NCBI GenBank assembly: GCA_003665825.1
Contig: QPFY01000016.1
Location: 558,001-622,000 of the forward strand
DNA length: 64,000 nt
Source of the DNA: Microbotryum silenes-acaulis
Taxonomy: Eukaryota > Basidiomycota > Microbotryomycetes > Microbotryales > Microbotryaceae
Reading direction: 5' to 3'
Shown: positions 1 through 10,494 of the stretch, in pieces
Position numbering within the stretch: the stretch's first letter is position 1
Layout of the letters: each line of letters opens with the position of its first letter
Made by a program: the position numbers and the translations under genes
The notes under the pieces: generated by a model
Databases searched by the model: none
The model's input: only the letters and a program-made list of their open reading frames with translations
Told to the model about the DNA's origin: nothing

Positions 1-158
1 GTCAAAGATCCAGCCCTCGAGGGGCCGAATTGTTAGAGGTGGGGTCTGAGAGCCTAACTCATTGCTATTAGTCTTGGTTAATACTTTATTCTGCGCGCGC
101 GCCTATCTTTGTCTTTGCGTCTTTTTTCCTTCTGGGTTCCTTCTCCACGCTATTCTCA

Positions 159-723
159 TCATCTCACTCGTGTATCTCGGAGCTGAGTCGTGGAGTACCT
201 CTTAGTCCTTGTCGCAACACTTTTCAACTCGGGTCGGAAACGGGGATGATCAAAGAAGACAATGAACTTGGTGGATCGCGAGTCTCGAGATGTCCAATCA
301 TGGATCAGGGACTGGATCTTGCGGAGGAACTCGCGTGCTTGGCCGTGCGGGTGGGGGTGGGACGAGGGCGAGGGCCACAGGTAGGTAAAGGCCATTGCCG
401 CATCGAAAATGAACACTGCAGATTACACGGGGACAGTCAAGGTCATTACCATGTTGTCAGTATCTAATCTAGTACTTGCAATGGAAGGCTCGGATGTGAT
501 GTGATGGGTCAAGGTTGCGAGAGAGAGCTCACCATTGACGTCGTGCTCGACGAGCGAACCTATCGCCTGCCCGACCGTCTTGCAGGACCCCACCTTGCTT
601 GCTGGCACTTTGGCCACGCTCGCATCGATGTACTGCGGGCCGTACCTAACCCCCATGATGATTGGTTGGAAGGTCGGCAGGATAGTGTGGAGGACAGTTA
701 GGAGATCTCGAGTGAAGCCGGGC
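159..723 (-). CDS. Hypothetical protein, C-terminal exons (5' end unresolved)
   Basis: Two exons join cleanly: 723-533 and 415-159. The intron between them (532-416) starts GTGAGC and ends CTGCAG; the upstream exon ends in phase 1 and the downstream exon starts in that phase, so the reading frame runs from ...SLVEHDVN into VFIFDAAMAFTYLWPSPSS and stops at 159. The 723 boundary is a CAG acceptor whose phase also fits. An ATG lies inside the first exon at 656, but open frame continues upstream, so the start is probably farther right; a 66-codon ORF starting at 1075 on the same strand could be part of it, but I could not link it. The product has a hydrophobic/aromatic stretch and a His/Pro-rich patch. 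I do not recognise the family. Confidence rests on matching phases and protein-like composition only. Confidence 0.45.
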
Positions 724-1461
724 CTGGCGGCGATCGAGTCGACCTAGCTCCGAGTCGGACTTCGCAGGGGACCGAGCTCAAAGCGAGTCGCCCCAGCTCG
801 GTCGGACAAGGCTGCTGGAGTAACAACCGCTGTACCGATCGCGGCGATCTCAACGCTGGGGTGACCCTTAAGTTTCAATATATCTGCTGAACTTTGTCCG
901 ATCTCGATCGACAAAGTATTCGGTGTTTTCCGAGAGGTGGATCGTTGAGGTCGATGTGGGGTAATCGCGCCCCTGTCCGCCGATTTAGCTTCAGCTCGGC
1001 CGCGGCATTCGGCGCTCGGCGCTTGGCACGGGTGGAGAAGATCGGAAGCGAGGTGGTGTCATCGATATAACTCATGGCTCAAACTCAAGCGAGCTCGGAG
1101 GCGCGCGCTTGTCCCCAACCCCAGCCCTCAAAAGTCAGCGATGACCTCGTCCACCTCTCTCTCGCTCCTTCTTTTCTCTTCATCGGCACTGGCTCTGCAA
1201 CGTGGGCCTAGCAAACGTGGCGAGCTGCGCCTCATTCGAGTCCGGCACACCTCGACCAGCGTGGAGGTTTAACCACACCGTATCCCACCCGATCCGTGAG
1301 TACTTCCCTTATCACCACTTCACCCCTTGCTTGCTCGATCGTTGTCGTTCGGGTGGGACGGCCGTGACTTTCGGACTCGTGCTGACTCGCACCACCCCTC
1401 ATGATCATCCTCACCTTCCACAGCCCCATGAAGGGCTTTCATCTTCGTTCCTGAGGACATC
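724..1461. other. Unassigned stretch between two candidate genes
   Basis: No supported exon. It contains the unlinked minus ORF at 1075-875 and, at 1141, a plus ATG opening a 43-codon ORF whose first 20 residues look like a signal peptide (Leu/Ser-rich, ending ALALQ). Neither could be joined in frame to its neighbour. Confidence 0.3.
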
Positions 1462-2357
1462 ATGTTCGACCACGCACTTTCGACCTACTGCTCCGTGACG
1501 GTGAGTCGGCTTGTCGTGCGACGTTGCTGCGTGCGGTCGCACGGTCGGGAGGCGGTCGCCCAAGAGGAGGTCAACTTGACCTGGCGGCGCTCACCTTGCG
1601 ACGTGGGCAATCCTGATGAACTGACACTACCATATGTTTGCTCATCTGCACTAGATTGATTTCGCCCCTCCTCCAAGCATGGACCTGTTCCGAGCTGGTG
1701 AGGAGGCTTGTTCGAAACGCAATCCGACTGTTGAACGGGGGACCTGGACGTGTTGGGGGAAGGTGGGTGCTCGACCTTGATTCAGCCTTCCGAGCCGCGG
1801 CGACTGACCCGTTTGCCACTCTCGGACTTGTGCTACAGACATGGGAGAGGGAGTGATGGGTTGTGGGGTGTCTGTTGTGGATGTCAGGATTGGAGGGGGT
1901 TCATTGCCGGTGAAGCTCACAAGATGTCGAAGTATGGTGAGTCAGCTCGTGCGACGTTCACCTCTCGCTCGTCGGTCGGTCGCACAGGGGGGTTCACTCC
2001 CTCGGCCTCGGCCTCGGACTCGGACTCGACCAGGCTCGCTCCATCATCATGCATCACCATGATTCATCGTGCTGACTCTTTGCATTACTCTGTTGTTCCT
2101 CATCAGGTCATCTCTCGACCTTCTTTGAATACTGGGTGGATCGTGCAGGGAATCTTTTACAGTGAGTACTCTGACTCTTTAAGCTCGATGATCGCTCAAA
2201 GGTCTCTGTGAGGCTCGGCCGGGCGTTGACCAGGCATCCCATCCCCCGGCTCACGCGTCTGGGACATTTGTGGTTTTTGTTTTGTTTTGTTTTGTTCAGA
2301 CCTGGCGGAAGCAATAGGCGCGCGTTTCTTTTTGTCCATAGTTATTTTTTGTCGTAG
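1462..2357 (+). CDS. Candidate five-exon hypothetical protein
   Basis: Five exons connect with consistent phase: 1462-1500, 1655-1749, 1839-1936, 2107-2161 and 2300-2357. Introns begin GTGAGT (1501, 1937, 2162), with a weaker GTGTTG at 1750, and end CTAG, CTACAG, CATCAG and TTGTTCAG. The spliced product is about 114 residues with a Trp/Cys-rich centre (LWGVCCGCQDWRGF) followed by KMSKYGHLSTFFEYWVDR, which reads like real protein. Open frame continues upstream of the 1462 ATG, so the N-terminus may be longer. The family is not recognised. The last intron carries a (TTTTG)n tract just before its acceptor. The model could also be a decayed gene; the 1750 donor is the weakest link. Confidence 0.35.
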
Positions 2358-2632
2358 ACAGCACCGGTGGGGCCCCGAGCAGCCTTCCGCACGGGTTTGT
2401 AAGTTTACCCCATTCCAAAAGTACCCAAGAAGATCGGCCGTTCGTGAGCTTTTGCCGCGTCATAATGAACGGAGGCCGAACCCCTCCCAGGAAACAGTTG
2501 TCGAGCCAACAGCACTCCTACGCCCGAAAAGGGGCCTCGTCACGGATGAAGAAGACTCCATCCAGGTTGCATCCCAACATTGCACAATAATTCAATCATA
2601 CCACACACAAAGAAACACATACATGGTATAAG

Positions 2633-5600
2633 TTATCTCCTTCCTCCCTGGGGCGCAAACTGTGAGGCGAAGCGCGTGTCGGCTGATCCGCTGCCTCGGG
2701 GGCCTCGGGGTCCCCTATTGTTGCTATTGATATTGCTGGTATCCCAGCCATCCCTCGTGTCCCTTAAGCTTCGAGTATCTCTGCCACCTCGTTCGCGCTC
2801 CCGATCAGCAGCGGGAGCGATGGGTGGTGGGACAGGTGCTGAAGTCCTGGCTCGCTTGACTTCGAGCTCCTCGACCCTCTCGCCGCCTGCACGTTTCCTC
2901 GAATCAACGGGCTCGTCCCTCTGCTCATCCCGCTTCTCATTTGTCTCGCCGTCTTGTGTCGGTCCCTTCGATGAACGCCTCGACGAAGCCGGCTCGGAAC
3001 GACTCGTCAATCCAGCACTGCTCATGAGCCTCGAAACACCACCACTGCTGCCGCGAATGCTGAAGGGTGCCGTCGGCGGTTTGGACGATTCTCGCGACGC
3101 CGTCGAGCGGACGGACATCCGCGTCGGCTCGGTTGATGACGGGTCATCGCGGGTGGTGCGCTCGGCGTCACGTTGGCCCTTTTCCCGATCATCTTCACGC
3201 TCGTTGCGACCTTGTGCGGATGCTCGCTTCGAGTCGTCGATCGAGGCCAAGACCGATGCCGATGCGGGCTTGAGGCGGTCAGCTAGTGATCGACCGGGCG
3301 ACGCTTGCCGTGAGGTCGAGCCTGAGTCTCGTGCAGGTCGCTGTCAAATCGATTGTATCCCTCGTCAGCCATCAAGCAAAACACCAGAGCACTCAAATCA
3401 CGGCGGACTGACCTCTTTCTCCCTCTCCTCACCCCGACGCCTGGTGTCCCTCTCCTCACGACCGTGCACTCCCCGCCTTCCATCTGACTCTCGCTTCTTA
3501 TCCTCACCGCGCGTCTTGTCATCCTCAACCGTCTGCTCATCAACACGTCGACTCTCCGTCTTGCGGCTCTCCTCCTCCTTCCTCTCACTCCTCCTCCGAT
3601 CCTCCTCCGCCGCGCTAATCTCACCCCCGGACCGTCTCGAACTCCTCGAAGAGGCCTCATGCGAACGAGGCCCATCCCTCTCGCGTTCTCGTTCGCGCCT
3701 TGGAACACGCTCCCTCTCCCTCTCCCTCTCTCGATCTCTACGATCCCGATCGCGCGTATTAAATTCGCGATCACTTTCCGTCTTCTTATCCCGGCCGCAA
3801 TCCCGCGTACTCCGCGACTCGTCATGACGATCGTGATCGCTCCTGAAAGACCTGGAGGAAGGCTCCTCTCTTGCCGAGGATCTCGTCTCGCGCTTCGAAT
3901 TGGACGAGCGAGTCGATTCGACACTGCGTTCTCGACTTGATCGGCGGCGACTCGAATGATCGTCGCGCTCCCGGCCGCGGTCCTGCTCGCGAGGCGTTGC
4001 GGTTCTCGAAGGAGGACGAGATCCATCCTTCGCAGGATGAGACAAGGGCTGGGCTGTCGATGAAGCGGGCCCAATTGGAGCGGGCGAACGAGCTCGGGGC
4101 GTCCCGGCGGCAGACGAAGTCGATGCTGGAGGGTTCATCAGCACGGAATTGCGACTCGAGGCCAAGGCTTTCGCGCGAAGCTCCATTTCGGAAGAAGTTC
4201 CTGGCTTCGCCGGCAGGCCGTTGGCGTTCCCATTCGCATTCGCATTCTCGGTTCCGTTTAATGTGGCCACCGATTGTGACGCGTTCGAAGTGGGGGCATT
4301 GTCCGAGCGAGGAGCAGGCTGTGACCGATTGAGCGCGTCGGCCCGGGGGGCTGCAGGCGGGCCTTGGGTAGCAGGAGCGTCTGGGCGACCTCCACTACTC
4401 GGGTTGAGCCTACTGATAAGATCGCTTCGCGGCCTGTTCAGGTCTGCGAAACGATCATCTCGGGGTGCGGCGTCGCGAACGGGTCCAGTTGGGGCAGGTC
4501 GCAGGGGTTCTCGTGAACCTCCCGAGCTCAAGGAGGGTCGCATCGGCAATCCAGAGAAAGGGGTAGCGGTTGCCCGCAGTGCAGCTGGTGCAGTGGGAGG
4601 TCCATCACTCGCTTGCGTTCTGGCCGACACGCTTGGGGGCGCAGGCGAAGGGCGAGACGAGGACGGGGCGGACGAAGACGATGCAATCGACTTGATCTCG
4701 ACCAGGGGAGCTGGCGCAGCAGCAGGTGGAGCAGGTTGGTTCGCCCAAAGCTTCTTGCGTTTCGTAATCACGGCCTTGTAACCCTGAGCCAAGATCTTGA
4801 GATCCTCCCTCTGTTCAGTCTTGAGCAACGCCTCGATCGCAGCTTCAAGTCGGACTCCCGACTTGTACTCGATCGGGAAGTGGGGTGCAATCTTGGTCAA
4901 GACGAGAATCGAGTTTTTGATGTGCATGTATTCGCCTGACTCGAAACCTTCGCTGAAGCTCGAGACGGTTCGGTTCGTCCATTTCTCCGTGACGTGTTGG
5001 AAATCCTTGTGGGAGAAGCACTCCTCCAACTTGATCGAGGACGAGAACTGGGCTGCAGGTCGCCGCGCAAACCCATTGAGACCGGAACCAATCGCCTCGC
5101 TTTTGAACTTCTCCTCGTTGCGGTACCAGTTGTTGACGTCTTGGAGCATGTCGTGGAGGAAGCGAGCGTAGTTGCGTGCCTCGTTCTCGCTGCACGAGTA
5201 GATGACGGGTACCAAGTGGCGGTTGAGGATCTGTACCCAGGCAACGGGATGTCAGAATTTATCTCGCCGGAAGTACCTATCATACAGCCCTGCGTACCCT
5301 ATCGTAGAATAGAATGCTATGAAAACCAGTCGTGTTCATCGAATGCAAGCGCTTGATGAACTGGTACGAGAAAACGGCATCCGGCAACGAAAGCTTGACT
5401 CGTGGGTGAATGCAGTGCTGCACGATTTGGTCGACGAGCACCTTGCGTTGCGAGTTGGTCGTAACACCTGCACGAAGAACACGCAGCTAGTCAGCAATTA
5501 ACACTGAATGTGCAGGACCACCAAGCTCACTAACCTGTGAACCACGACTTGGCCTCCCTCGTCAAACGACGACTGACCACCGCCCTCGCCGATCGATGCT

Positions 5601-8600
5601 CCTCAGCTTCTTTCAGCAATTTGTTGGCGAGTGAAACGATATTCTGCACGAAACGGCTCGTCGCATCTTTGGTCAGCGTCTGGGCAATCTCAGATCCACT
5701 GATGTCGCGTTGCATCTTGTTGAGTCGGTCGAGTTCGGCGTCGTAGCGTTCTTTGGGGTACATGATGTCGTAGAGGGTGAGTTGCCAGAAGGTGACGTAG
5801 AAGGGCGCACTGGACGAGAGAAGAGGCGAGAATCAGCCTTCCTGTCTCTGTATGGCCGTCTAGTCTGTTCTCACGCACCCCATCACTTCTTGGACCTCAT
5901 AAGGAAGCGTCGCCTCCGTTGAATGGATGACGTCCACCAACCCCGGATGCCATATCTGATAGGAGATGATGATGGTTCACATGAGTAAAGGTTGATGAGC
6001 ACGCGTACAGTCTTTGCCGACCTACCGGTGCTTTGATGACTGGAGAGTCGGGTGGGTCGCACGGCGTCCCATCGGTCATCGACACGTCCATCGCTGTGTC
6101 GGCCACAAGAACTTTGATCTCCTCGACCAATTTGCTCGTGGCATCTTCCATTTTGGCATCCTCAGTCCCCGCCTCAGGCTGCCCAACTTTCTCAACCTCA
6201 CTTGTCACAGTCCCCTTCCCACCTTCAACAACCGCATCACCCGTCGTTGATGTGGTCTTGGCCCTCTCATCGTCCGCGACCTTATTCAATTTCTCCTTGG
6301 CCAACTTGGCCCTCAAATCCGCCTTCCTCTTCTCCAACTCCAAATTTCTCTGCGCATCCGTCTCATCAAACGCCTTCATCGCGATCCTCATTTTAGGTCG
6401 ACCAATCTCGAACGCCACAGCAGGTTCGATGCCGTAATCCCTCGTCATTTCCTCGATCGTTGGGAGTTCCTTGGCTAGTTCGGTCACGTCCATTAAAGCG
6501 AGGAGTAGTTCGGTGAATTGGAATAATATCGCATGGTTGGAATCGAACAATGCTCCGAGCGATTTGAGATGCGTATCCATCGCGACGCACGCTTGGCGTT
6601 GCAAAGCGATATTGACCAACAAAGGCATCGGCAAACGAGTACGTTCCAACACCTTTCCCAATCGCTCTCGCGAGTTGTTCGTCAAGGCCATCTCTTTGGA
6701 TTTCGCGGCTTGTCCGATCTCGGTTTGGAAAAAGACTTCGCTGCGGAGCACTTTCCCACCTGCGAGGGCAAAGACTTGGGCATCGGATAGATCGGCGAAA
6801 GGTTCGATGCCGGTCATTTTGGAAATGATCTCGCGGAGGATGATGAGGTCTTTTGAGTTGCCGCTGACGAGTTGGTTCACGAGATATTGTAGGATCATGG
6901 CTAGGGATGGTTCGAGGGCCAACCATCGACGATAGAGGTGGCCGATGAAGGTTGCCAGGCTCTGGAGCCACAGCGCGGTACTGGTTCCGTCTTCCTTTGT
7001 CTTGCTCTTGCTCGAACTCAGCGCATCCAATACGGTGTAAGTGAGGACGTCGTAACTGAGGTCACTCAAATATCGTGCAGCCTCGACGACGGGGAGGATG
7101 AGGTTATCGTAGCTTTGCACTTGGTTGAGCACGACGGCAAAAGTGATGATGGGGTTGTTGTGAGCCGCTTTGGCGAGGTTCTTGCCCAAACGCTTGACGT
7201 TCTCCGTCGACAGTCGTCGAAGGATCATCTTAACTTCACGCTCGGTCTCGGCTTTGCGAACGCCGAGAACGGGGATCCGACGATACGCCGCGTCCTTCCA
7301 TTCACCGTACAACTGATAGCGTTGCTCGATCGTCAAGAGACGCAAGACGTCCCAAACCAGGAGACCTACAGGCGAGTTGTCCTTGAGAAGCGCTGCGCCG
7401 GGAAGCAATACTTGACGTATGAGCGAGAGCCATCGAGCGAAACGTGGGTTCTCGGCCGGGGCGAGCGCGGTGAGGTCTTGCTTGATGATCCGACAGATGC
7501 GACTGTAGGCTGGCAAGTCCAAGGCGAGAAACGGGCCGAGCAATGGAGCGAACGTCTTTTCGAGCACGACCAAGACTTTCTCGACATCGCCACATCTTGG
7601 TAGCCGCGTTTGCCAATCGGGGAAGAAGAACACTTGCTCCTTATTTGGGATCGGTAATGGGATCGCTCGACTCGTCAACTGTCGTGCTTTGGGAGGAGGA
7701 GGGACGAGCGTTTTAGTGGACGATTCAAAAACCCTCCGAGGAGCCTTGAGCTCGGCCCGACGGGACGCGTCGGTCTTGAGTGCCAGCGAATCGATGGTCT
7801 CGAACGCTGGGGTGAGCGAGACGACGAGCAATCGATTGAGGAGAGCGGCGACCGGAGGGTTGGAAAAGACAAGAGTCGGGTATTGGGACAGGACAAAGAG
7901 GGCATGTACGAGATCCCCGAGCGAGAGCATCGCTTTGACCAGCTCCAGTCGCTGATTCGGTAAGACTCGATCGGGTTTGGCAGCGGCAGCGGCGGCGTCA
8001 CCGTTGGCGTTGGAAGCCGTCGAGGCGGTAGACTTGGTCTTGGGAGCGTCGTCGTCTACCAACGCGCCCGCCATGGCTAATGCATTACCACCGCCGGCGG
8101 AAGCCGCGGCCTTTTCCTGGTCCTCGCGATACTGGGACTCGACCTTGGCGAGCACGGTGTCGTCGGGGGAAAGGTGGGGCCACAGGTCGGAAAGCTTGAC
8201 GAGACCGTGCCAAATCAAGAGGGCAGTCATGAGGTAGAGCTGTCTCGGTGTTTCGCTGACGCCTTCAGTTTGATAGAACTTGAACTTGAAACCCAGAATT
8301 TGGGCCAACACTCGATTGCCTTGGTCCTCCTCGAGCCCAATGTCGATGTCTGTCTCCTTCGCTTTGCCCTTTTCCGGTAAGGCTGCCCCATTCTTCTTGC
8401 GAGGTGAAGCCCACGGTGAGACAGAGATGAGGTCGAGGTAGAACTGGTAGTGGTCGATGACTTGTTCGGTAAAGGCGTCGAGGATGAGATCGATCGTGCG
8501 ATCCGGATCAAGGTCAAAATTGCCTGTGATGTCGCCGTAGTTTCCGGTAGTGAGCACGAGTTGGCCGACTCGTGATGTTTGACCCTTGTGTGACTGACCA

Positions 8601-9827
8601 ATCAAGCTCTTGACTTTATCCATGGCCGCGTTGGCCCTCTTGAAGCGTTGCTCCTCTGTTTCGACGCTGCGGCCGTTCTCGGTCGATTGCGGCGGTCCGG
8701 GGAGCAAGAGCAATTCGACTGCGAGCTTGGAGTATCCTTCCATCTCCTCGCGGAGCAAATTGAACTTTTGCTGCTTGTAACTGGTGATAATGATCGGTCG
8801 CGAGGGACGGACGAGGATCGCGAAAGACGGAGCAACAGTGGGTCAGAGGACGGTTGTTCTTTGAACGAGAAGGTCACGCATCATCTTGGGGGACCGACGA
8901 CGGACGAGCGTTCGACCGGGACCAACGATGATGGTGCGCATGCCGTGTGATATGAAAAACGAGTCTTACTAGAGGGCTGTTCGTGCACGAATCTCGTGGC
9001 GTTGAAAGTGCTGCACGTTGCTGATGATGCCCAGGGTGGGGACGACGAGCGAAACGAGGTCGAGCCGTTCCCCGACCGCATCGACCGAGATGATGTTGGC
9101 AACCTAAGTCGAGAGAAACGCGAAGTGGTGTAAGTGGTGGTTGTCTGATTCGATGCGTAGCTTGGCCCATGACTGACGCAGAGGTGCTTCAACAGAGCTC
9201 CGACGTTCTCGCGAGCCTGGTGAACGTGCTTCGCGCGCTTGTGCTCAATACTGTGGGCTATCGACGCGGCATCCTCTACGACTTTGAGATCATCCGAGTC
9301 GATCTGCATCTGATTGTGCGGGTCATCTTTCGTCGGCAGCGCGGCTGCTTCGGCTACGGTGAGGGTCGCAGAGGTGGGGACGACGGGGCTGGGCAGAAAC
9401 CCATTGTCGATCGCCTGCTCAAATTGCCACGCGACATCGATGATGACATCGCTGAAGCGGAGGTAGTGCTCAGGGGCGAGCTGAGGGTGCAGTGACTGGA
9501 TCAAGTAGTTGGCCAGGCTGTCGGCGGTCGTACGGGTCGCTTCGATCGAACACAGCGGCAAGAGCAGCGAATGGAGGCTCGTGAAGAGGTCTACCGCATC
9601 CGAGGTCGAGGCCTGGGTTGTCGAGGTGGCAAAGACGGTCACCAGTGCGTTTGTTCTGGGTCAGAGAAGGAATCGGAGATGGGTCAGACCGGGAACAGGC
9701 GGCGCGGGTGTGCAGGTGTCGGTCGTACTCACAGCGCCACCGTCGCCGAGGTTGGATCGAGGTACCACAGTCTGACGAGCTCGTACAGCTCTCGACGTGA
9801 GACGGGCAGATCGACTTGGGCGTCCAT
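2633..9827 (-). CDS. THO2: THO complex subunit 2 (Tho2/THOC2)
   Basis: Scaffold of the nuclear THO/TREX complex, which couples transcription elongation to mRNP packaging and export. Nine exons all agree in phase: 9827-9733, 9655-9178, 9103-8970, 8780-6026, 5955-5879, 5809-5535, 5467-5298, 5230-3413, 3340-2633, giving about 2169 residues. The start is the ATG opening MDAQVDLPVSRRELYELVR. Diagnostic family sequence follows: YKQQKFNLLREEMEGYSKL near residue 237, NFDLDPDRTIDLILDAF, LGFKFKFYQTEG, then FYVTFWQLTLYDIMYPKERY and YSCSENEARNYARFL in the Tho2 C-terminal region. From about residue 1500 the protein becomes a very long low-complexity tail rich in Ser, Arg, Glu and Asp, with RERERERER runs, resembling SR/RE-type nuclear proteins. 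The length is at the upper end for fungal Tho2. It is divergent from the 10495 gene. Identification is secure; details of the first three exons are slightly less so. Confidence 0.93.
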
Positions 9828-10494
9828 CTTGTTCACTGCCGTGGACGAGCACAAGTCGCGACAGGGCGAGGCGAGAGCGAGAGAAGTCGGTTCCAGCGCG
9901 GGTGCCACTCTGTTTAGATCGTTTGCCGCCCCCCGTCAAAGAACACTCACTGCCTCGTTTTAATTGGGTCGGCCGGGGTCTAGATCTGTTCTGATCAACA
10001 ACGGGCACTGTCCTGGAACTTTGCTCGTCTCCAGTTCTGACCGTGACGAGTCACGACACAAAGCATTGAAAGCAAGCCCTCTCAGCTGATCTGATCCACT
10101 GGTGATCCGCGGACTGGCATGGCAGAAATTCTTTGTTCTGGACAAGCGAGCATGAGAACACAACTAGCAGAGTCCGGTCTGGTGATATCACTCGAGGAAA
10201 ACCCAGAGAAACACCGCGCTTGGTCAAGGAAGTGTGGCACTGTTTGAGCCCACTACTACACTAGTCCGAATTGCAGTTCGTGCTTTGAGCCGACGAGCGG
10301 TCCGAGCGCGGGACTCGCCCCTGGGACTCGGCAAAATCCCGACCACGCGCCCGAGTCAGTCAGGCGACTCTCAGCTGCTCGCCTCTCCCTCTCTGCACTC
10401 GACTCACCTCACCGTCTCAGTTGGACACGTGCTCCCTCGTTGTGCTTGCTTTCGAGACTGACGTCGAGTGGTCCGCCGACGTGATCGAGTCGCC
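9828..10494. promoter_or_regulatory. Divergent intergenic region between THO2 and the Pro-rich gene
   Basis: About 670 bases between two divergent start codons. No conserved ORF. It must hold both promoters and, on the plus side, the 5' leader whose last base contributes the A of the proposed split start codon. No TATA element was obvious. Confidence 0.5.

Noticed and set aside
1141..1272. Short signal-peptide-like ORF (MTSSTSLSLLLFSSSALALQ)
   Set aside because: Ends after 43 codons and no donor in it matches the phase of the downstream exons.
2580..3827. 415-codon plus-strand ORF
   Set aside because: Antisense to the Arg/Ser/Glu-rich THO2 tail; its Ser/Arg-rich content is a shadow of that repeat-like coding sequence.
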